Of a stretch of DNA of 64,000 nucleotides, positions 11,458 to 24,079 are shown piece after piece (within the stretch, counting starts at the first letter, position 1; each line of letters opens with the position of its first letter). Source of the DNA: Cycas panzhihuaensis (lineage: Eukaryota > Cycadophyta); NCBI GenBank assembly GCA_023213395.1, contig CM041465.1:141305741-141369740 (forward strand), written 5' to 3'. A program made the position numbers and the translations under genes. The notes under the pieces are model-generated. The model was given only the letters and a program-made list of their open reading frames with translations, had not been told where the DNA came from and did no database searches.

Positions 11458-11840
11458 TTTTCCTATCTTAGTTATGCTCATTTATGCTTGATTATTTTAT
11501 TATTTTAATAGCTTGCAATGTATTTTTTTATAGATGCACGTAGTATTTAGATCCTAAAGTTATTTTCTTAAAAATTATTTAGAATTTTATATGAATGGAT
11601 CTAAAATAAAACTATTAGGTAGAGCAAGTTTAGTGTTATTATGTCTACTTTCCTCTTTTCTGTAAAAACAAAATATATATTATAATTTTTTTTTCAGTTT
11701 ATTTTGTTAAACAATAAATAAATAAGTTTATGTGATGCTTACCTTAAATTCAGTTACTTTATGAGAAACTTTAATTTATTTTTTTAAATATTTAGAAGAA
11801 TATTTAATTATAAGATGCCTAATGTTTAGCTTTGATACCA
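11458..11840. other. AT-rich gap, nothing assignable
   Basis: No open frame, repeat or RNA feature that I can support. The last bases (ctttgatacca, 11830-11840) look like a minus-strand tRNA-Met primer site belonging to the LTR relic on the right. Confidence 0.5.
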
Positions 11841-12190
11841 TGTCAGAATTGTATAGTCGAATATACTTGTAAGAAAATAATTTATGATCATGAATAAATG
11901 TTACATTATGGAATAAATGCATACAATATTGACACAAGAATTAGATAGGTGGAACACTCCTTTAGGGGATTAAAAACCACATCAGAAAATAACAGACATA
12001 TCTTCTTGTTATGTATCCTGTCCTTTCCTTTTCATATCTTTCATAAGTAAAAATAGGATATTTAAATAGGTTGAATTAGGTAACCACTCAATCAACTACT
12101 TTATAATTAAAACATAACATAATATTAATCTATATAAAGTACATAAAGTTATATAAAATTTACATAAGATAGTATTATTTACTAATAATA
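11841..12190 (-). repeat. LTR relic J (minus-strand element)
   Basis: It begins TGTCAGAATTG directly after a primer-site-like ttgatacca, the arrangement of a minus-strand 5' LTR. It contains the run gataggtgg-aacactcc-tt-agg-gga and a following aaaccacatcag, which recurs in degraded form at 20146-20195. The right end is placed where copia F2 integrase sequence begins. No partner, no TSD and no internal region are recognisable, so it is probably a deletion product. Confidence 0.4.
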
Positions 12191-14220
12191 TTCCCAAGGA
12201 GAAATGATAAAAGTTGGATGATGAAAGCATAAAGTGCATCATTATTAGATACTATAAGGAAAGTAAAGTATACATAGTATACAAGTAATTGACTATAAAA
12301 GTTCACATAACTCATGGTATAATCTTTTAGGAAGATGAGACTCAAAATGTTGATATTGATAACTAGGTTAAAGAGTCACATAAATACAATTCTTCACATG
12401 ACATTGTCTAACTAGAATATGAGCTATTTAACATTTGTGAAGTAGCATAATTAGAATCCTTTTAGTTTTTAGAAGTTCATTTTGAGTAGAAGCTTAAAAA
12501 ATAGCTAAAGTTAAAGCTTTATTAAAAGCTAGAGAAACTATCTAATACTTTACCTTTATCTTTAAAGATGAAGCTACCAAAATGGTATTTGAAAACTAAG
12601 GAGAATGCTAAGAAAATATTACCTGATTCTAAGGGAAAGTGAAAATAGAAAATATGACCCTTTAAAGATATAATCATAGCTCTTATCATATGTGTGTCAG
12701 ATGCAAATGAACCATCTATAGTTGAAGAATCACTTAAAGAGCAAAAGTGATATGACACTGTGGAAATTAGAATCTAAGTAATTAAGAAGAATCACAGATC
12801 AAATTTAGTAGAATTGCCTGATAGTAAGCACATAATTGGATGTAAATAGATCTACAAGACCAAGTTTAAATATGATGGTTTTGTAAACAAATATAAAGCA
12901 TGGCTTGTAACAAAAGGCTTCAAATAATAAGAAGGGGTTGACTACTAAGAAACATTCACTCTTGTAGTACAGATGAATACCATTAATCTCATTATGATGA
13001 TAATTCCACATTTTAATTGATAACTACACTAGATGGTTATAGAAAGTACATTTTTGAATGAGGATTTAAATGACAAAATCTACATGGAGCAACTACCTAG
13101 ATTTATTTAAAAGGGTCATGAGCACTTGGCATACTAACTTAGGAAGGCCTTATATAGCTTAAAATAGGCACCTGAAGACTAGTATAAAAAGATAGATCAC
13201 TACTTTTAGAAGAATGGATTTGAGAGATCTTTAACTAACTTAAACCTATACACCAAAATAGAGAATAAAATCACGTTTATAGTGTTATATAGTGATGATC
13301 TACTGATTACAAATTAATGATATTAATATGAGATCATGCTTAAAGAGACTTACTTCTTAGTCATTATTTTGAGATGATAGATTTGGAGATTCTACACTAC
13401 TTCCTTAAAGTATGATAAAGACATCATTATGTCTTTATCTCATAGACAAAATACATTTGAAATTTTTTGAATAAATTTATAATGAATATTTATAAGCATG
13501 CACCTACCCCCATGGATACAAGTTTTAGATTGACAGTGGAAGATGGTAGAGCAAATATTGATTTAACATTATATAAGCAACTAGTAAAAAGTTTAATATA
13601 CGTTATTATTACTAGACCTGATATATATTTTATAGTTGAAATAGTATTTAGGTTTATGGTAGTGCTAAAAGAAAATCACTAGAAAGCTATAAAGAGGATC
13701 CTTAAATATTTCAAAGGTATGATTCACTATGGACTTAAATTCTAGTATAATGATAGTTTTCAATTGATAGGATTCATAAATTTTGATTAGGTCAGATGTG
13801 TAGATAACAAATCTCAACTTTTAGATATTGTTTTAGTTTGGGTTTAGTTACCATCATATGGAGCAACAAAAAATAATCAAATGTTTCTTTATCCTTTACT
13901 AAAATAGAGTACAAAGTTATAGTTGCAGCAACTACTAAACGACATTTAGTTACAACAAATTATGAAGGACATGGGATTATAATAATTAGAACTATCTTTT
14001 ACTATGATAATTAAAATATATTGAAGATTATAATAAATCTTGTATTCCATGCTTGTACCAAGCATATTGATGTGCACTATCACTTTATTTGAGAATTAAT
14101 TCAAAAAGGTGTGATTGAGATGGTAAATAGGCTAATAGAAGAACAATTGGTTGAATTTCACCAAACCACTGGGATGTGATGGATTCTAGACTCTTACGGA
14201 TGGTTTAGGTGTTAAGAAAA
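12191..14220 (+). pseudogene. Copia F2 pol relic (integrase end, RT, RNase H)
   Basis: It starts within the copia linker (KLDDESIKCI, about 12211-12240). RT follows, with WVYK-like and KYKAWLVTKGF segments (about 12850-12925), LRKALYSLK-APED-YKKI (about 13140-13195, two stops) and YSDDLL (13288-13308). In the last, the family YVDD box reads YSDD. RNase H follows from 13467, opening with HAPTPMD and including LYKQLVKSLIYV and a RPDI segment. Stops are very frequent. The 5' part (gag, protease and most of integrase) is missing at the junction with J. Confidence 0.85.
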
Positions 14221-14243
14221 ATAAAATAAATATTAAGAGGAAG

Positions 14244-14520
14244 TGTTAAATATTAATGTTTATTTTAGGCTCATAGCTTTGGGTTACGAGATTCCCCTTA
14301 ATATTTATACTATATTAGATTTTAGATTTTTTTAATGTTATGTGAGTGATGAGTCAATGGGGGTTACAACTCTTACCTCATATGCATCATTTTAGGTAGG
14401 ATTAATATTCTATTTAATATTATATTTAGATATGTATAGTACATTTATAAAAATGTAAGAGAAGAGTAAGGGTAAGTGCAATAGTATTATAGTTGGAGAT
14501 ATTCATAGAATAAGATTTAA
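14244..14520 (+). repeat. Putative 3' LTR of copia F2
   Basis: A purine tract (attaagaggaag, about 14232-14243) follows the end of RNase H and is joined to TGTTAAATATTAATG. The right end is not defined because the 5' LTR is absent; 14520 is arbitrary within AT-rich sequence. Confidence 0.4.
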
Positions 14521-15275
14521 TTAAATGTTTTAAAATTTATTTTTTTATGTTTGATAGATTAATCCATCTAATCTTGATTTCTATTACATATCTTACTATA
14601 ATAAAAACTACCAAAAGAAATGGAAGAATATATAATATGATTTAAACTTATAATAGTTATCTCATTTCAATTAGTATGATACTCTAATTTTATGGTTGAT
14701 TCTTCTTCAAATTACTTGTAGGTGGATTCTTACTCTTCAACATCTTATCCTTACATATGCTTTAATTCTTATACTTTAGATTCTTATGCTCCTTCAAGAT
14801 ATTGCTTATTTTCTTAAAGAGAATTTGACTACAATTTGCTTAAAAGGAATAAAGTAAAATGTCGTGACAAAGACAATATTAATTCCTGGCATTAATATTT
14901 TTCTCCTATTGTTCATTTTTAAAAATAAAGTCTCAATAATAACTGGGGTATATTTCTTTTCTTTATGTCTTTGACTTTCTTCCTTTCACTTGCCAAGATA
15001 TCATCACTATATCCATGTTAACTCCATTATATTTTTCAATGATTTGCATTTGCTCACTAGTTTCTAGGCCACCCTGATGTGGTTAGGTATGATCTCATGC
15101 TTTGTAATTTGATTGATGATATGGAGTGATTCATAATCTGGTTATGCGTAAATGTATTTCTTTTGTTCTTCTTAACATTACTAATGATGTGAAATTTGAA
15201 ATAGGTATTGATTAAATATAACTCTAACTTCCAATAATACACCTTACTTTATCACCCCTTTTAAAACCCAACAAT
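14521..15275 (-). other. AT-rich stretch ending in a possible minus-strand LTR edge
   Basis: No coding potential. Near the right end aaaacccaaca is followed at once by attatccccccctt (15274-15287). On the minus strand this reads as a polypurine tract (AAGGGGGGGATAAT) joined to TGTTGGGTTTT, a typical 3' LTR start. The partner LTR and any internal coding region were not found. Confidence 0.35.
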
Positions 15276-16657
15276 TATCCCCCCCTTGTATAGTGCTCTT
15301 TTAAGGTTAGGACCACCTCTAATGGGCCATTTCCTCTTTGTTTTCACTATTTTAACTTTTATTATGTTAATTTTTACCTCATAGTAGTCTTTACTCTATC
15401 ATTGTAGTCTTTTCCATGATAACATAACAAATTAAATTTATCACGATATCATGTCACAACCTTCTTCTAAAATAGTAGTATTTTCTAACACACTACAAAT
15501 ATACTTAGTATAGTTTGATTTATCATGATGCCTTAACAAGCACTATGGCAATCAAAAATCACATGAAATTTTGATTCTTTTGAGATTTTTTTAATGATTT
15601 TGAGTCCTTATGATGGTTCTTGAGCTAAAACAATAAGCTAAATCCTTGGAAACCTATAATTTTACAAAATCATTTGCCCAATTTAGTCTATAAATAGATT
15701 TGATTAAATAAAGTTAGGCTTAATAGGATTTAAAGCATATAAAGCATATTTAATTAGATCTAGAGCTACTTTTACATTATTTTTCCTTAGGAATGCTTGG
15801 AGAGATTGACTAGAGTGCCATTAATAGTTAGATTTGTGGTTATTTAAGTGATTTTGGGCTATTTTCCATGGTTTTATATCTCCATTTTGATAGAATATTA
15901 TATTGAACTCTCCCACACTAGAGAAATTCATTCTCTTTATATTCTTCTTATCATTCACTTATTCCCCATTATTCTAAGCAATTATTAGAAAAAAATGGAG
16001 TAAATTCACCTTGTGAAATAAAGGTAATAAACAATATTAGGAAGACTTATATTTTTTATTGCATTATAACTGATGTTTCTATACATTTTCATTGTCAAGT
16101 TTATCAAAATTGACTAAACTTTATTTGGTTGTATTTCTAATATATCTTGCTCATATTTTCTATGGGATTTATATTAGCATAGATGTTTTACTAGCATTTT
16201 TTTTGTAAGTTATCATAACTTCTAAGTTTTTAATTCAATTTATAATTTAACATATAAGTTTAGATTGGCTCATTGTAGGTATTTAGGTTTTATTTGCTAA
16301 CCATCTTGTGGCAACTTTTGGAACATTTATTGTTTTCTTTTTCACAGTAATTTACATTAGTGCATTCATTATGCTATTAGATTTTCTATAGTTTTCAAGG
16401 TTTATTAGTTGGTTTCTTTATTTAGTTTTTTTAATATATTTGATAACTTTACGTTACTATATTATGTTTTTTATTGACTAACCTATTTATGGCGACATTT
16501 ATGTTAATATTTCTCTATCTTTTGTAGAAGTTATCATAGGCACATGGGTTATACTAGTTAATACTTCATGATTTTTACCTAAGTTTTGGCTTTAATTGCA
16601 TGTTTATTTTTCTTTATTTCTTTTTAGCAACTAAGAGGTTTTCTACTAATCCTTATC
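15276..16657. other. AT-rich non-coding stretch
   Basis: No open frame of note and no recognised repeat. A TATA-like and CTCCCACACT-containing segment near 15880-15930 resembles LTR promoter sequence, but I cannot pair it with anything. Confidence 0.4.
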
Positions 16658-16669
16658 TATTGAAAAGTA

Positions 16670-16702
<33 letters not shown>

Positions 16703-17002
16703 ATATCTAAAGGAGAACCTCTAGCTACTCTTGGTACAAAGTTCTAAAGGAAGGGGTACCCCCGAGATCTAGGTTTTCATACCACCTTTATACTAGCCAT
16801 GCTTGGAGTTCATACTACCATTGTACAACTAGTGCACACTCAACAAACTTTAGTTGGACTATTATCTTTATAACAACGGATTCTGGTTAGACTACTTCCC
16901 CGTGAAGTGACTTGCACTCATGAGTTTTGAACTTGGGTATCTCCTTGGTAATCACCACATCTTACCAATCCACCTAGCCCCATGAGGCTTATTGAAAAGC
17001 AT
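16658..17002 (-). mobile_element. tRNA-derived SINE with 13 bp target duplication
   Basis: The SINE body is 16671-16989 on the minus strand. Its 5' part carries a pol III A-box-like run (GGCTAGGTGGATTGGTAAG, 16961-16979 reversed) and a B-box-like run (AAGTTCAAAACTC, near 16922-16934 reversed), with spacing close to a tRNA head. Its 3' end is an A-rich tail of (AAAAG)n and A14-type sequence, seen as T-rich sequence at 16671-16704. The body is flanked by TATTGAAAAGTAT (16658-16670) and TATTGAAAAGCAT (16990-17002), a 12 of 13 match, which is the signature of LINE-driven insertion. Known plant SINEs such as the Au and p-SINE groups have this design. I did not match it to a named family. Confidence 0.8.
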
Positions 17003-20000
17003 ATTACTCGTGTTGTTTTCCTACTAATTTATTTTAGCAAGGGAAAGGATCATACTATGCTTAAAATGAGCAAAAAAATGATTAGTAAATGCAATTTCTA
17101 TACTTTCTTTTGACTACTTGCTTCTCTTCCCTATCCACTCACTATTATTTTATTGTATTTTTATTATTATTTTAACTATCTTAATGGTAAAAATCCCCTC
17201 TTTAGGTAATAAAATTAGAGTGACTTGCTCAACTCTATAGGGCACGACTCATTTGAATTACTCTTCTTGAGTCTTTATAGGATTTATCTCCACATTTTAT
17301 TCATGAGAGGTCATCAAGTTTCTTCTTTGTTTGGGGGATTTTATTTTGTTTACTCACTTGCTTACTTATGCGTGTTTTAGTTTTACAAGGGAATAGATTA
17401 TTTCCTTTAATATTAGTTTAAAGTTAATCATAAGTATAGGAAAAGTCCTTTTTCTTTTGGTTGGTGTGTGTCTATTTCTTTTTATTTTGTTAGTGATTGC
17501 TTATTTCTTTCTAATTAGCAGTTTGTTTATTTTTAATATTATTTAAGTTTTATTTTGTGCTTCTCTTCCTAGTTTATGCTCTCATCCTAGGAGAGGATAG
17601 CTTTACTTTAAAATTTGGCACCCCTAAAAGAATAAGCTCCTCTTAACCCTTTAATACTAGCTTTCTTTCCTATATTTTTATAGGATCCTAATCATTGGGA
17701 GAGATATGATACCCTCTATTGACCATGGGAGAGATGGGCTACTCTCTATCAATCCTGTATAATTTAAATAGTAAGCATACTATCTTGTGTCTTAAGAGAT
17801 GATGACTACTAATTCTTTCTTAAGGTAATTGTGAAGTGGGTTGGATGTAGGTAGTTTGAGGAGGTGTAAACTCCTTTAAGATTAGTCCACAACAACTTAC
17901 TATTAGATTAGGCCACTCCTATGGTCTAGCCCCCTTCACATCCACCTTAAGTTAGTATCCATTTTAAAGTTATAGCGCTAGGAATCATGAGTTATAGGTT
18001 ATGATGCTTACTTATTTTTTCCCTTTTGTATTTCTTATATTATTGTATTACTTTCCTTTTATTTCTCTATTAAATAGGAGCTTAATTCTAGTGCCTATTT
18101 TCACCCCCAAAAATCACTACCTCACTTATGTAACCCATGTTTTTGGGTTGATGACAAGTGGGAGATTTTCATCTAGGGATTGAATAGAGGCATAATAACT
18201 CCTCCAAACCCCCACCCCACCAGATACTCATATGCATAATATATTTCCCTACTGATAGACCACTTGAGTTACCTAGTCCTCGAACTCTCTTGGTAGCCAT
18301 GTGAGGATGTGCCCTCTACTAATGAACATCTCTAGAGACCATGTTAAAGATTTATTAGGTTTATGTATTCTTTTGCTGAAAAATACCTTTTTCTTTCTTG
18401 TGCATAATGACACTTTACTTTGTAAACTAAAAAAATATTTATTTAATTGTGAATTACTAAATCTTTCAAACTAGTACATGATCTAAAAGGCTTTAAGTAA
18501 TTCCACCTATTGAGACTTCATCTCCTTCAATTATTATAGCCCTTGGAATTTCTTAACTTCATGAAAATATTAGAACTAATCTAGGTATGGTTCTACCATC
18601 CTTCTCAAATATAACAGAGGACCTTTTTAATGCTATAGTTAGAGTCATGATCCAAAAATTCACATAATTGAATTCCCATCTTATAAAAACTAGATCTCTT
18701 CATATTATATTGAAGTTACACTAGTTCTTAATAGATTTAAATCTCAAGACCCCTTCTTAGAATAGTTTGGATTTATTTCCTCTTTGAAGTAGGGGCCATC
18801 TATATCCATCACATAACCATCTTATATGAACTTGATTATTTTGAGTTAGTTCATTACAACATCATATAAATAAAAGTTATTACTAAAAATCCTATGTAGG
18901 AGCTCATTGGATAAATTCCTAAAGTCTTAACTATTTCCTTAGGCTTAAAACTAGTGCGTTATATATAGATACTATAGATTAATTTGATTGCAAATCCACC
19001 AACTACTTGTTTCTTTAACGTAACAAGCATAAACCCCTTATATATATACAATCTCAACACATAGTAAATATGTTTAGTTGCTTGATTGATATACACTCTT
19101 AATCCCTTCACATCATAACTTGATGCAAAGACAATGAGGAAGGAGTTCCCTTTATATAATAACCTATTTGTTAATTTCATTATACATCCTCATATAATCA
19201 TACCTCATTAGCCTCTTATTTATCCCATGACCAATATTCCCATCTAGCATTACTAGGTGGGGCCTACCTCAACTAAATATACAACTAATATCCCTAGTTA
19301 GTACGCATAAGTGATTTTTAATAATTCACTTATATTTTAGTGAAATCTTTCTCACTTTCATTGCCCAACTTATATGCCTAACTATAATAGAAAAAAGGGG
19401 AAGTAGACCCACTCAACTTAACTCAAGACTTAGGACTAGGAGTCTATGTTAATGAGGGAAGACTCAATGGCTTATCTCAAGATACTACATGTCTTAGAGG
19501 TTGCAAATCTAGGTGTTAAGGTTATAAAAAATATGGATGTGATGTTCTAACTAAAGAAGTATTAGAAGTAAATGGGACTAACTATTTATAAATAATAGAA
19601 TCAAGAAATAAGATCAAATATAAATTAAGCATATCAAGCAAAAATCTAGCTAAAAGCCCCTTTTAAAAGAGGCATATAAGATATGAGAAGGTCATAGAAG
19701 TTAGGGCTATTGGAGCAACTATTCCACAATGTTTTCAAAATCCTATAATTTTACTCTTTGATCTATTCAATAAAAAGTAACAACATCTGTTAATCCAACC
19801 TAACTAATAAACATATATACCAACTCAATCTAAAGAGAAAAAGGAGGATTATTAAGAGAAAATGATTATGTGAAGTAGGACCCTAAAATTATAAACTCTA
19901 ATTCAGTAGTCAAATGTATAGAAATTAGAAGAAACCACTTTGAATAGAGCATATGGTACTTCTTCAACTATCTTAACTACATGTAGTCAGGGTGGTTACC

Positions 20001-20269
20001 CACCATAAGCCTACTTAAAACATGGCAGGAGATAACTCGTGTCTTAGGTATAATACTAGTATATTAGTTGGTGATGAAATCTATCAGAGAAAAGGTTAGT
20101 GTAGTTTTAGCAGATTAAAAGAATTAAATAAAGCACAACATAAGATATAGATAGGTAGAAAACCCTATTAAGGGATGAAAAACCACCTCAAAATTGTAAA
20201 TATATTTATTAAATAGAATTATACACTATAGGTTTCATAAGGATCTTGAACCTCTCTCATGTACTTCTA
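17003..20269. other. 3.3 kb unclassified AT-rich region
   Basis: No open frame carries a motif I recognise. An imperfect local repeat (gggagagat-a/g-gctac/tacc-ctctat) occurs near 17698-17750. The sequence at 20146-20195 resembles part of LTR relic J (gataggt-gaaaaccct, then aaaccacctca). This may be a decayed LTR element, but the evidence is insufficient. Confidence 0.4.
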
Positions 20270-20531
20270 TTAATGTTTAGCATTTACTTTAACAAAGTAA
20301 AACTTGGTCAGTCTCCTTTAAATGATTATTACACAGAATATTTACCTATACTAACTATAGATACCAACCCTTCAGATAGGGGACAACTTCTTGGAATCTA
20401 GGAGAAGACTCATATGGAGTTAGAAAGGTTAGTTGAATATTTTTTCTTGTTTCAACGAACTTTACATGATTAATTAATAATATACTAAGTTACATAATAC
20501 AAAGGTAACATTAAGGTAACTTTATTTAACA
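20270..20531 (-). repeat. Probable 3' LTR of copia G1
   Basis: On the minus strand a polypurine tract (AAAGGGGAA) is joined at 20531 to TGTTAAATAAAGTTACC. The LTR resembles that of copia E in order of motifs: a TAAAGTTCGTTGAAA run, then ACC-TTTC, then a CTCCTAGAtTC segment. The left limit is approximate because no matching right LTR remains; G1 is cut off at its 5' side. Confidence 0.55.
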
Positions 20532-20639
20532 TTCCCCTTTAATGTTATCTTTATACATTAAAGATAAGAGATAGAAGATGGAAGAAGTAATTTTAGCATG
20601 ATGATCCCTCTTTGATGAAGACTTCTTCAATCTTTAATA

Positions 20640-22140
20640 AGTTGCGTAGTTTGATAAATTTTACTTCTGTTAACGGTTTTATAAAAATATCTGTAATTTG
20701 CATATCAGAAGGATAATAAGATAAGTTAATGATATTATAATGAACAAGATTATGAATAAAATGTTAATGCAATTTAATATGTTTAGTTCTAGAATGAGTA
20801 ACATGATTAGTTGCAATAGATACAGCACCTTGATTATCAACATTAATTTTAATAAAGAGTTAGAGAACAAATTGAGTTCACTTAACAAAGATTTTATCCA
20901 AAGTGTTTCTTTACTTGCTTTAACAAGTACTCAATGTTCAACTTCTGTTGTAGATAAGGTTAAGGCTTGCATCCTTTTGTTGGACCAAGTAATTGGTGAA
21001 GAATCTAAAAAGAAAACATAACTAGCAGTGGATTTATGATCATCAGAGTCTCTTGCCCAATTTGAATCTGTGTAACCTATTAATTTTAAGTTATTTTTGT
21101 AAGAGTTATAAGTTAGGCCATAGAATATTGTACCTTGTAAATATCTTAAAATCCATTTAACTGCTTTCCAATGAGACTCATGAGGATTTTGCATATATCT
21201 AGAGCATAAGGCATCAACATAGGAAATATTAAGATAAGTGTGACTTAGATGAATGAGACTACTTATGAGTTGTCGATATGTTGTGGGATCACATAATGGT
21301 GAAGGACAATCATAGGATAATTTTATATATGATTGTAAAGGATTTGGAGCTAGTTTAGCATTTTCCATATTAAATCTTTTAATTAAATCTAGAATGTATT
21401 TAGGCTAAGATATAATTATTTTAGAATTAGTTTGACAGATTTGTAATCCTAAAAAACAATGTAAAGGCCTAAGCCAGTCATTTCAAATTTATTCATTAAG
21501 ATTGATTTTAATTAAAGAACACTAGTGAGTAATGATCCAGTAATAATTATATCATCAACATAGATAATTAAAATGGTAATATTGTCATTTTCGCATCTGA
21601 AATAAAGATTAAGATCACTGATACACTTAGTGTATCCATTTTGAATAAGATAATTATCTATCTTTGTATACCAAGCTCGAGTAGCTTGTTTTAGACCATA
21701 GATAGATTTTTTTAATTTATAAATAAGATTAGGATTAGAAACAAATCTAGGAGGTTGATTCATATAAATTTCTTCTTTAAGATCACCATCTAAGAAGGCA
21801 ATCTTTACATCCATCTGATGGATTTCCCAACTAAGTTTAGCTGCTAGATCTATAATAGTCTTAATAGTGTTCATTTTAACTACTGGAGCAAAGGTTTTAT
21901 TATAATCAATACCATTAATTTGTGAGAAACCTTTTGCAACTAAACGAACTTTATGTTTCTCAACTGCTCCTTCAGAGTTAAACTTAGTTCGATAAACCTA
22001 TTTATAATTGACTACATTCTTTTTAAGAGGTAGAGTAACTAAGTTCCAAGTTGAGTTCTTTTTAAGAGCATCTATTTCAACTTGCATAGCTTGTTGCCAC
22101 ATGGGATTGTTACTTGCTTGTTTAAAAGTTTTTGAATCAT
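20640..22140 (-). pseudogene. Copia G1 reverse transcriptase and RNase H
   Basis: RT lies at about 21512-22100 with EIHQMDVKIAFLDGDLKEEIYM, KKSIYGLKQATRAWY and the catalytic LIIYVDDIIITG (near 21550-21570). RNase H and its connection lie at about 20640-21400 with YRQLISSLIHL, KWILRYLQGTIFYGLTY, IGYTDSNWARDSDD, ITWSNKRMQAL and STTEVEH. The YVDD box is intact, but the frame is broken between RT and RNase H near 21490-21510 and by stops elsewhere. It is close kin to copia E. It belongs to the pol of a minus-strand element whose gag lies at 24080-25089. Confidence 0.9.
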
Positions 22141-22439
22141 CACTGGCCATGACTTTGGCCATTAGAGAAAAATTAGTTTAAAGTTTTTATAAATAAGTTC
22201 TTCTGGTATCTAAAGGATTACCTACATTAAAACCAATATCAGAAAGAGTTTTTAGATCCCAAATAGGCTATTTGTTATTCTTAGTTTATTGTTTTGGTGA
22301 AGTGGGCTGACTAGATGTAGTAGAAGTAGTGGAATCTTTTAAATTCTAGTTTTGAACTTGAGTAGATAAGGATTTAATTGATTCAAGATCAGCTTGAATA
22401 TCATTGGGATCAATTAGGTAAGTATTGGTTTACAAATTT

Positions 22440-23690
22440 TCTATTGGGAGTTCTACATAAGAAGTTTTTGATGAAGAGCCTTTTTCATCAAATATAACAT
22501 CACGGAGTATGGAAATCTTATGTGTGGTTGGATTTAAAAGGTTATAAGCTTTGCTTTCTTTGTTGTAACCAACAAAAATATATTTGAAACTTTTAGGATC
22601 AAGTTTCTAGTGTTTTTCTTTGGGAACATGTACCCAAGGAATGCTACCAAAGATTCTTAAGTATTTAACAGAAGGTTTTCGTCCAGACCATTTTTGCTCT
22701 AGTGTAATATTTTGTAAGGATTTGCATGGTAAACGATTTAATAAATAGTTGGAGTAAGCAATAGCTTTTACTCACAAATTTAAGTCAAGACCTTTTACAT
22801 ATAACATGCATCTAGTTATTTCAACAAGTGTACAAATTTTACGTTTAACAACACTATTTTGTTGAGGAGTATATACTACTAAATGTTGAAATTGTATTCC
22901 ATGCTTTTTATAGTAATTAGTAAAACTATTATTTAAGTATTCCTTAGCATTATCTATTCTAAAGATTTTGATTTTAGAACTTGTTTAATTTTTGACTAAT
23001 GTATTGTATTTAAGAAAAATGTCAAATACTTGACTTCTCATTTTTAACATGTATACTTAGCATTTTCTTGAAAAATCATCGATAAACGTTACAAAATATT
23101 TACTTATAGAGTATGAAGGAACTTGAAATGGATCACAGATATCAGAATGAATGAGTTCAAGTGGAGATTTTTCTCAAAAAGGTAGTATGATTTAACAAAG
23201 GATCCATGTGTTGTTTGTCTGTTACACAAGCTTCACAAACACCATTGACAGTTTTTAGCATAGGTAAACCATGAACCATATCGTTCTTACTTAGATGCTA
23301 GAGTTTCCCATAACTCATATGACCATATCTAGCATGCCAAAGTTTACTAACTGGGTCATATTTTGCTATAAATGCACTGAAACTTTTGGTTTTAGAATGT
23401 TAAAGACTTGTTAAGATGTAAAGAACTATTTTGTGATCTAAAAGTCTTGAGGCAATTAGTTTAAACTTGTTTAATGGTTGTTTGATAATAAACTTATCTT
23501 TCCAGAATTCTACGATAAGATGTTTTTAGAAAATTTGATATACTAAAAGAAGATTAGGTAATAAACCAAGAATGTAGAATACATCGTTAATTAACCTATC
23601 TTTTAATGTAACATCACCTAATCCTTTGACTTTGAGTTGGGTTCTACTCCTAAAAGAAATCTCCTCTTCAGAGTTTGAATAAGGTTGATA
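22440..23690 (-). pseudogene. Copia G1 protease end and integrase
   Basis: On the minus strand, the gag-pre-integrase zinc-binding region (LWHARYGHMSYGKL, then VCEACVTDKQHMDP) lies at about 23210-23365. The integrase core and the linker region follow to about 22440, including a KYIFVGYNKESKAYNL-type segment near 22545-22600. Many family glutamine codons are stops. The D-S-G-type protease motif lies on the other side of the SMART insertion (ILDLGA..HMT near 24027-24050). Confidence 0.8.
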
Positions 23691-23699
23691 TAGATTAAG

Positions 23700-24009
23700 T
23701 GTTGGACTATGACTGGTTCACTTGCTGAGGAGTCCTCTTCCCAAATCACCCACAGTCTTTTGGTGTAATGGCAAGTCACAAGTGGTATTAGAGCCTAGGT
23801 TCAAGGTTCAAATCCTATGCATATACCAGACAAAGCCCCTTTCCCGATGGGGTCCCCATATACCCCCAATTCGGGTAGAATTGTAACACAGGCGATACAT
23901 ACAATGGTGGCCTCCTCGTCATGGAGGAGTGTTGGACTATGGCTGGTTCACTTGCCAAGGAGTCCTCTTCCCAAATCACCTGCGTCTTTTGGTGTAACGG
24001 CAAGTCACA
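23700..24009 (+). mobile_element. SMART/TRIM-type miniature LTR retrotransposon
   Basis: A complete 310 bp element. LTRs are 23700-23780 (81 bp) and 23930-24009 (80 bp), both starting TGTTGGACTATG and ending GCAAGTCACA, differing at only a few positions. The flanks are perfect TTAAG duplications (23695-23699 and 24010-24014). A tRNA-Met primer site (TGGTATTAGAGCC, 23783-23795) follows the first LTR. A purine tract (atggaggag, 23921-23929) precedes the second. There is no coding capacity. Size, LTR length and primer match the SMART class of very small LTR elements described in rice and other plants. It is inserted in the protease region of copia G1. Confidence 0.93.
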
Positions 24010-24079
24010 TTAAGATAGTCTTAGTGTCTTGTCATATGATGGGAAGCGCCTAAATCGAGAATTCACAAGGGTAGTTGAG

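Noticed and set aside
12190-12205. Purine-tract-like sequence right of LTR relic J (ttcccaaggag)
   Set aside because: It reads as part of the copia F2 integrase linker (PKEK before KLDD), so it is coding remnant rather than a tract belonging to J.
18959-19180. A 73-codon minus-strand frame with hydrophobic segments
   Set aside because: No motif, no neighbours and no similarity to anything recognised; its length is within chance for AT-rich DNA.
23757-23820. Possible tRNA gene or tRNA-derived SINE head (ggtgtaatggcaagtc ... ggttcaaatcct)
   Set aside because: The same first part recurs at 23985-24009 as the end of the second 80 bp LTR, and the perfect TTAAG duplication and primer site show a SMART element.
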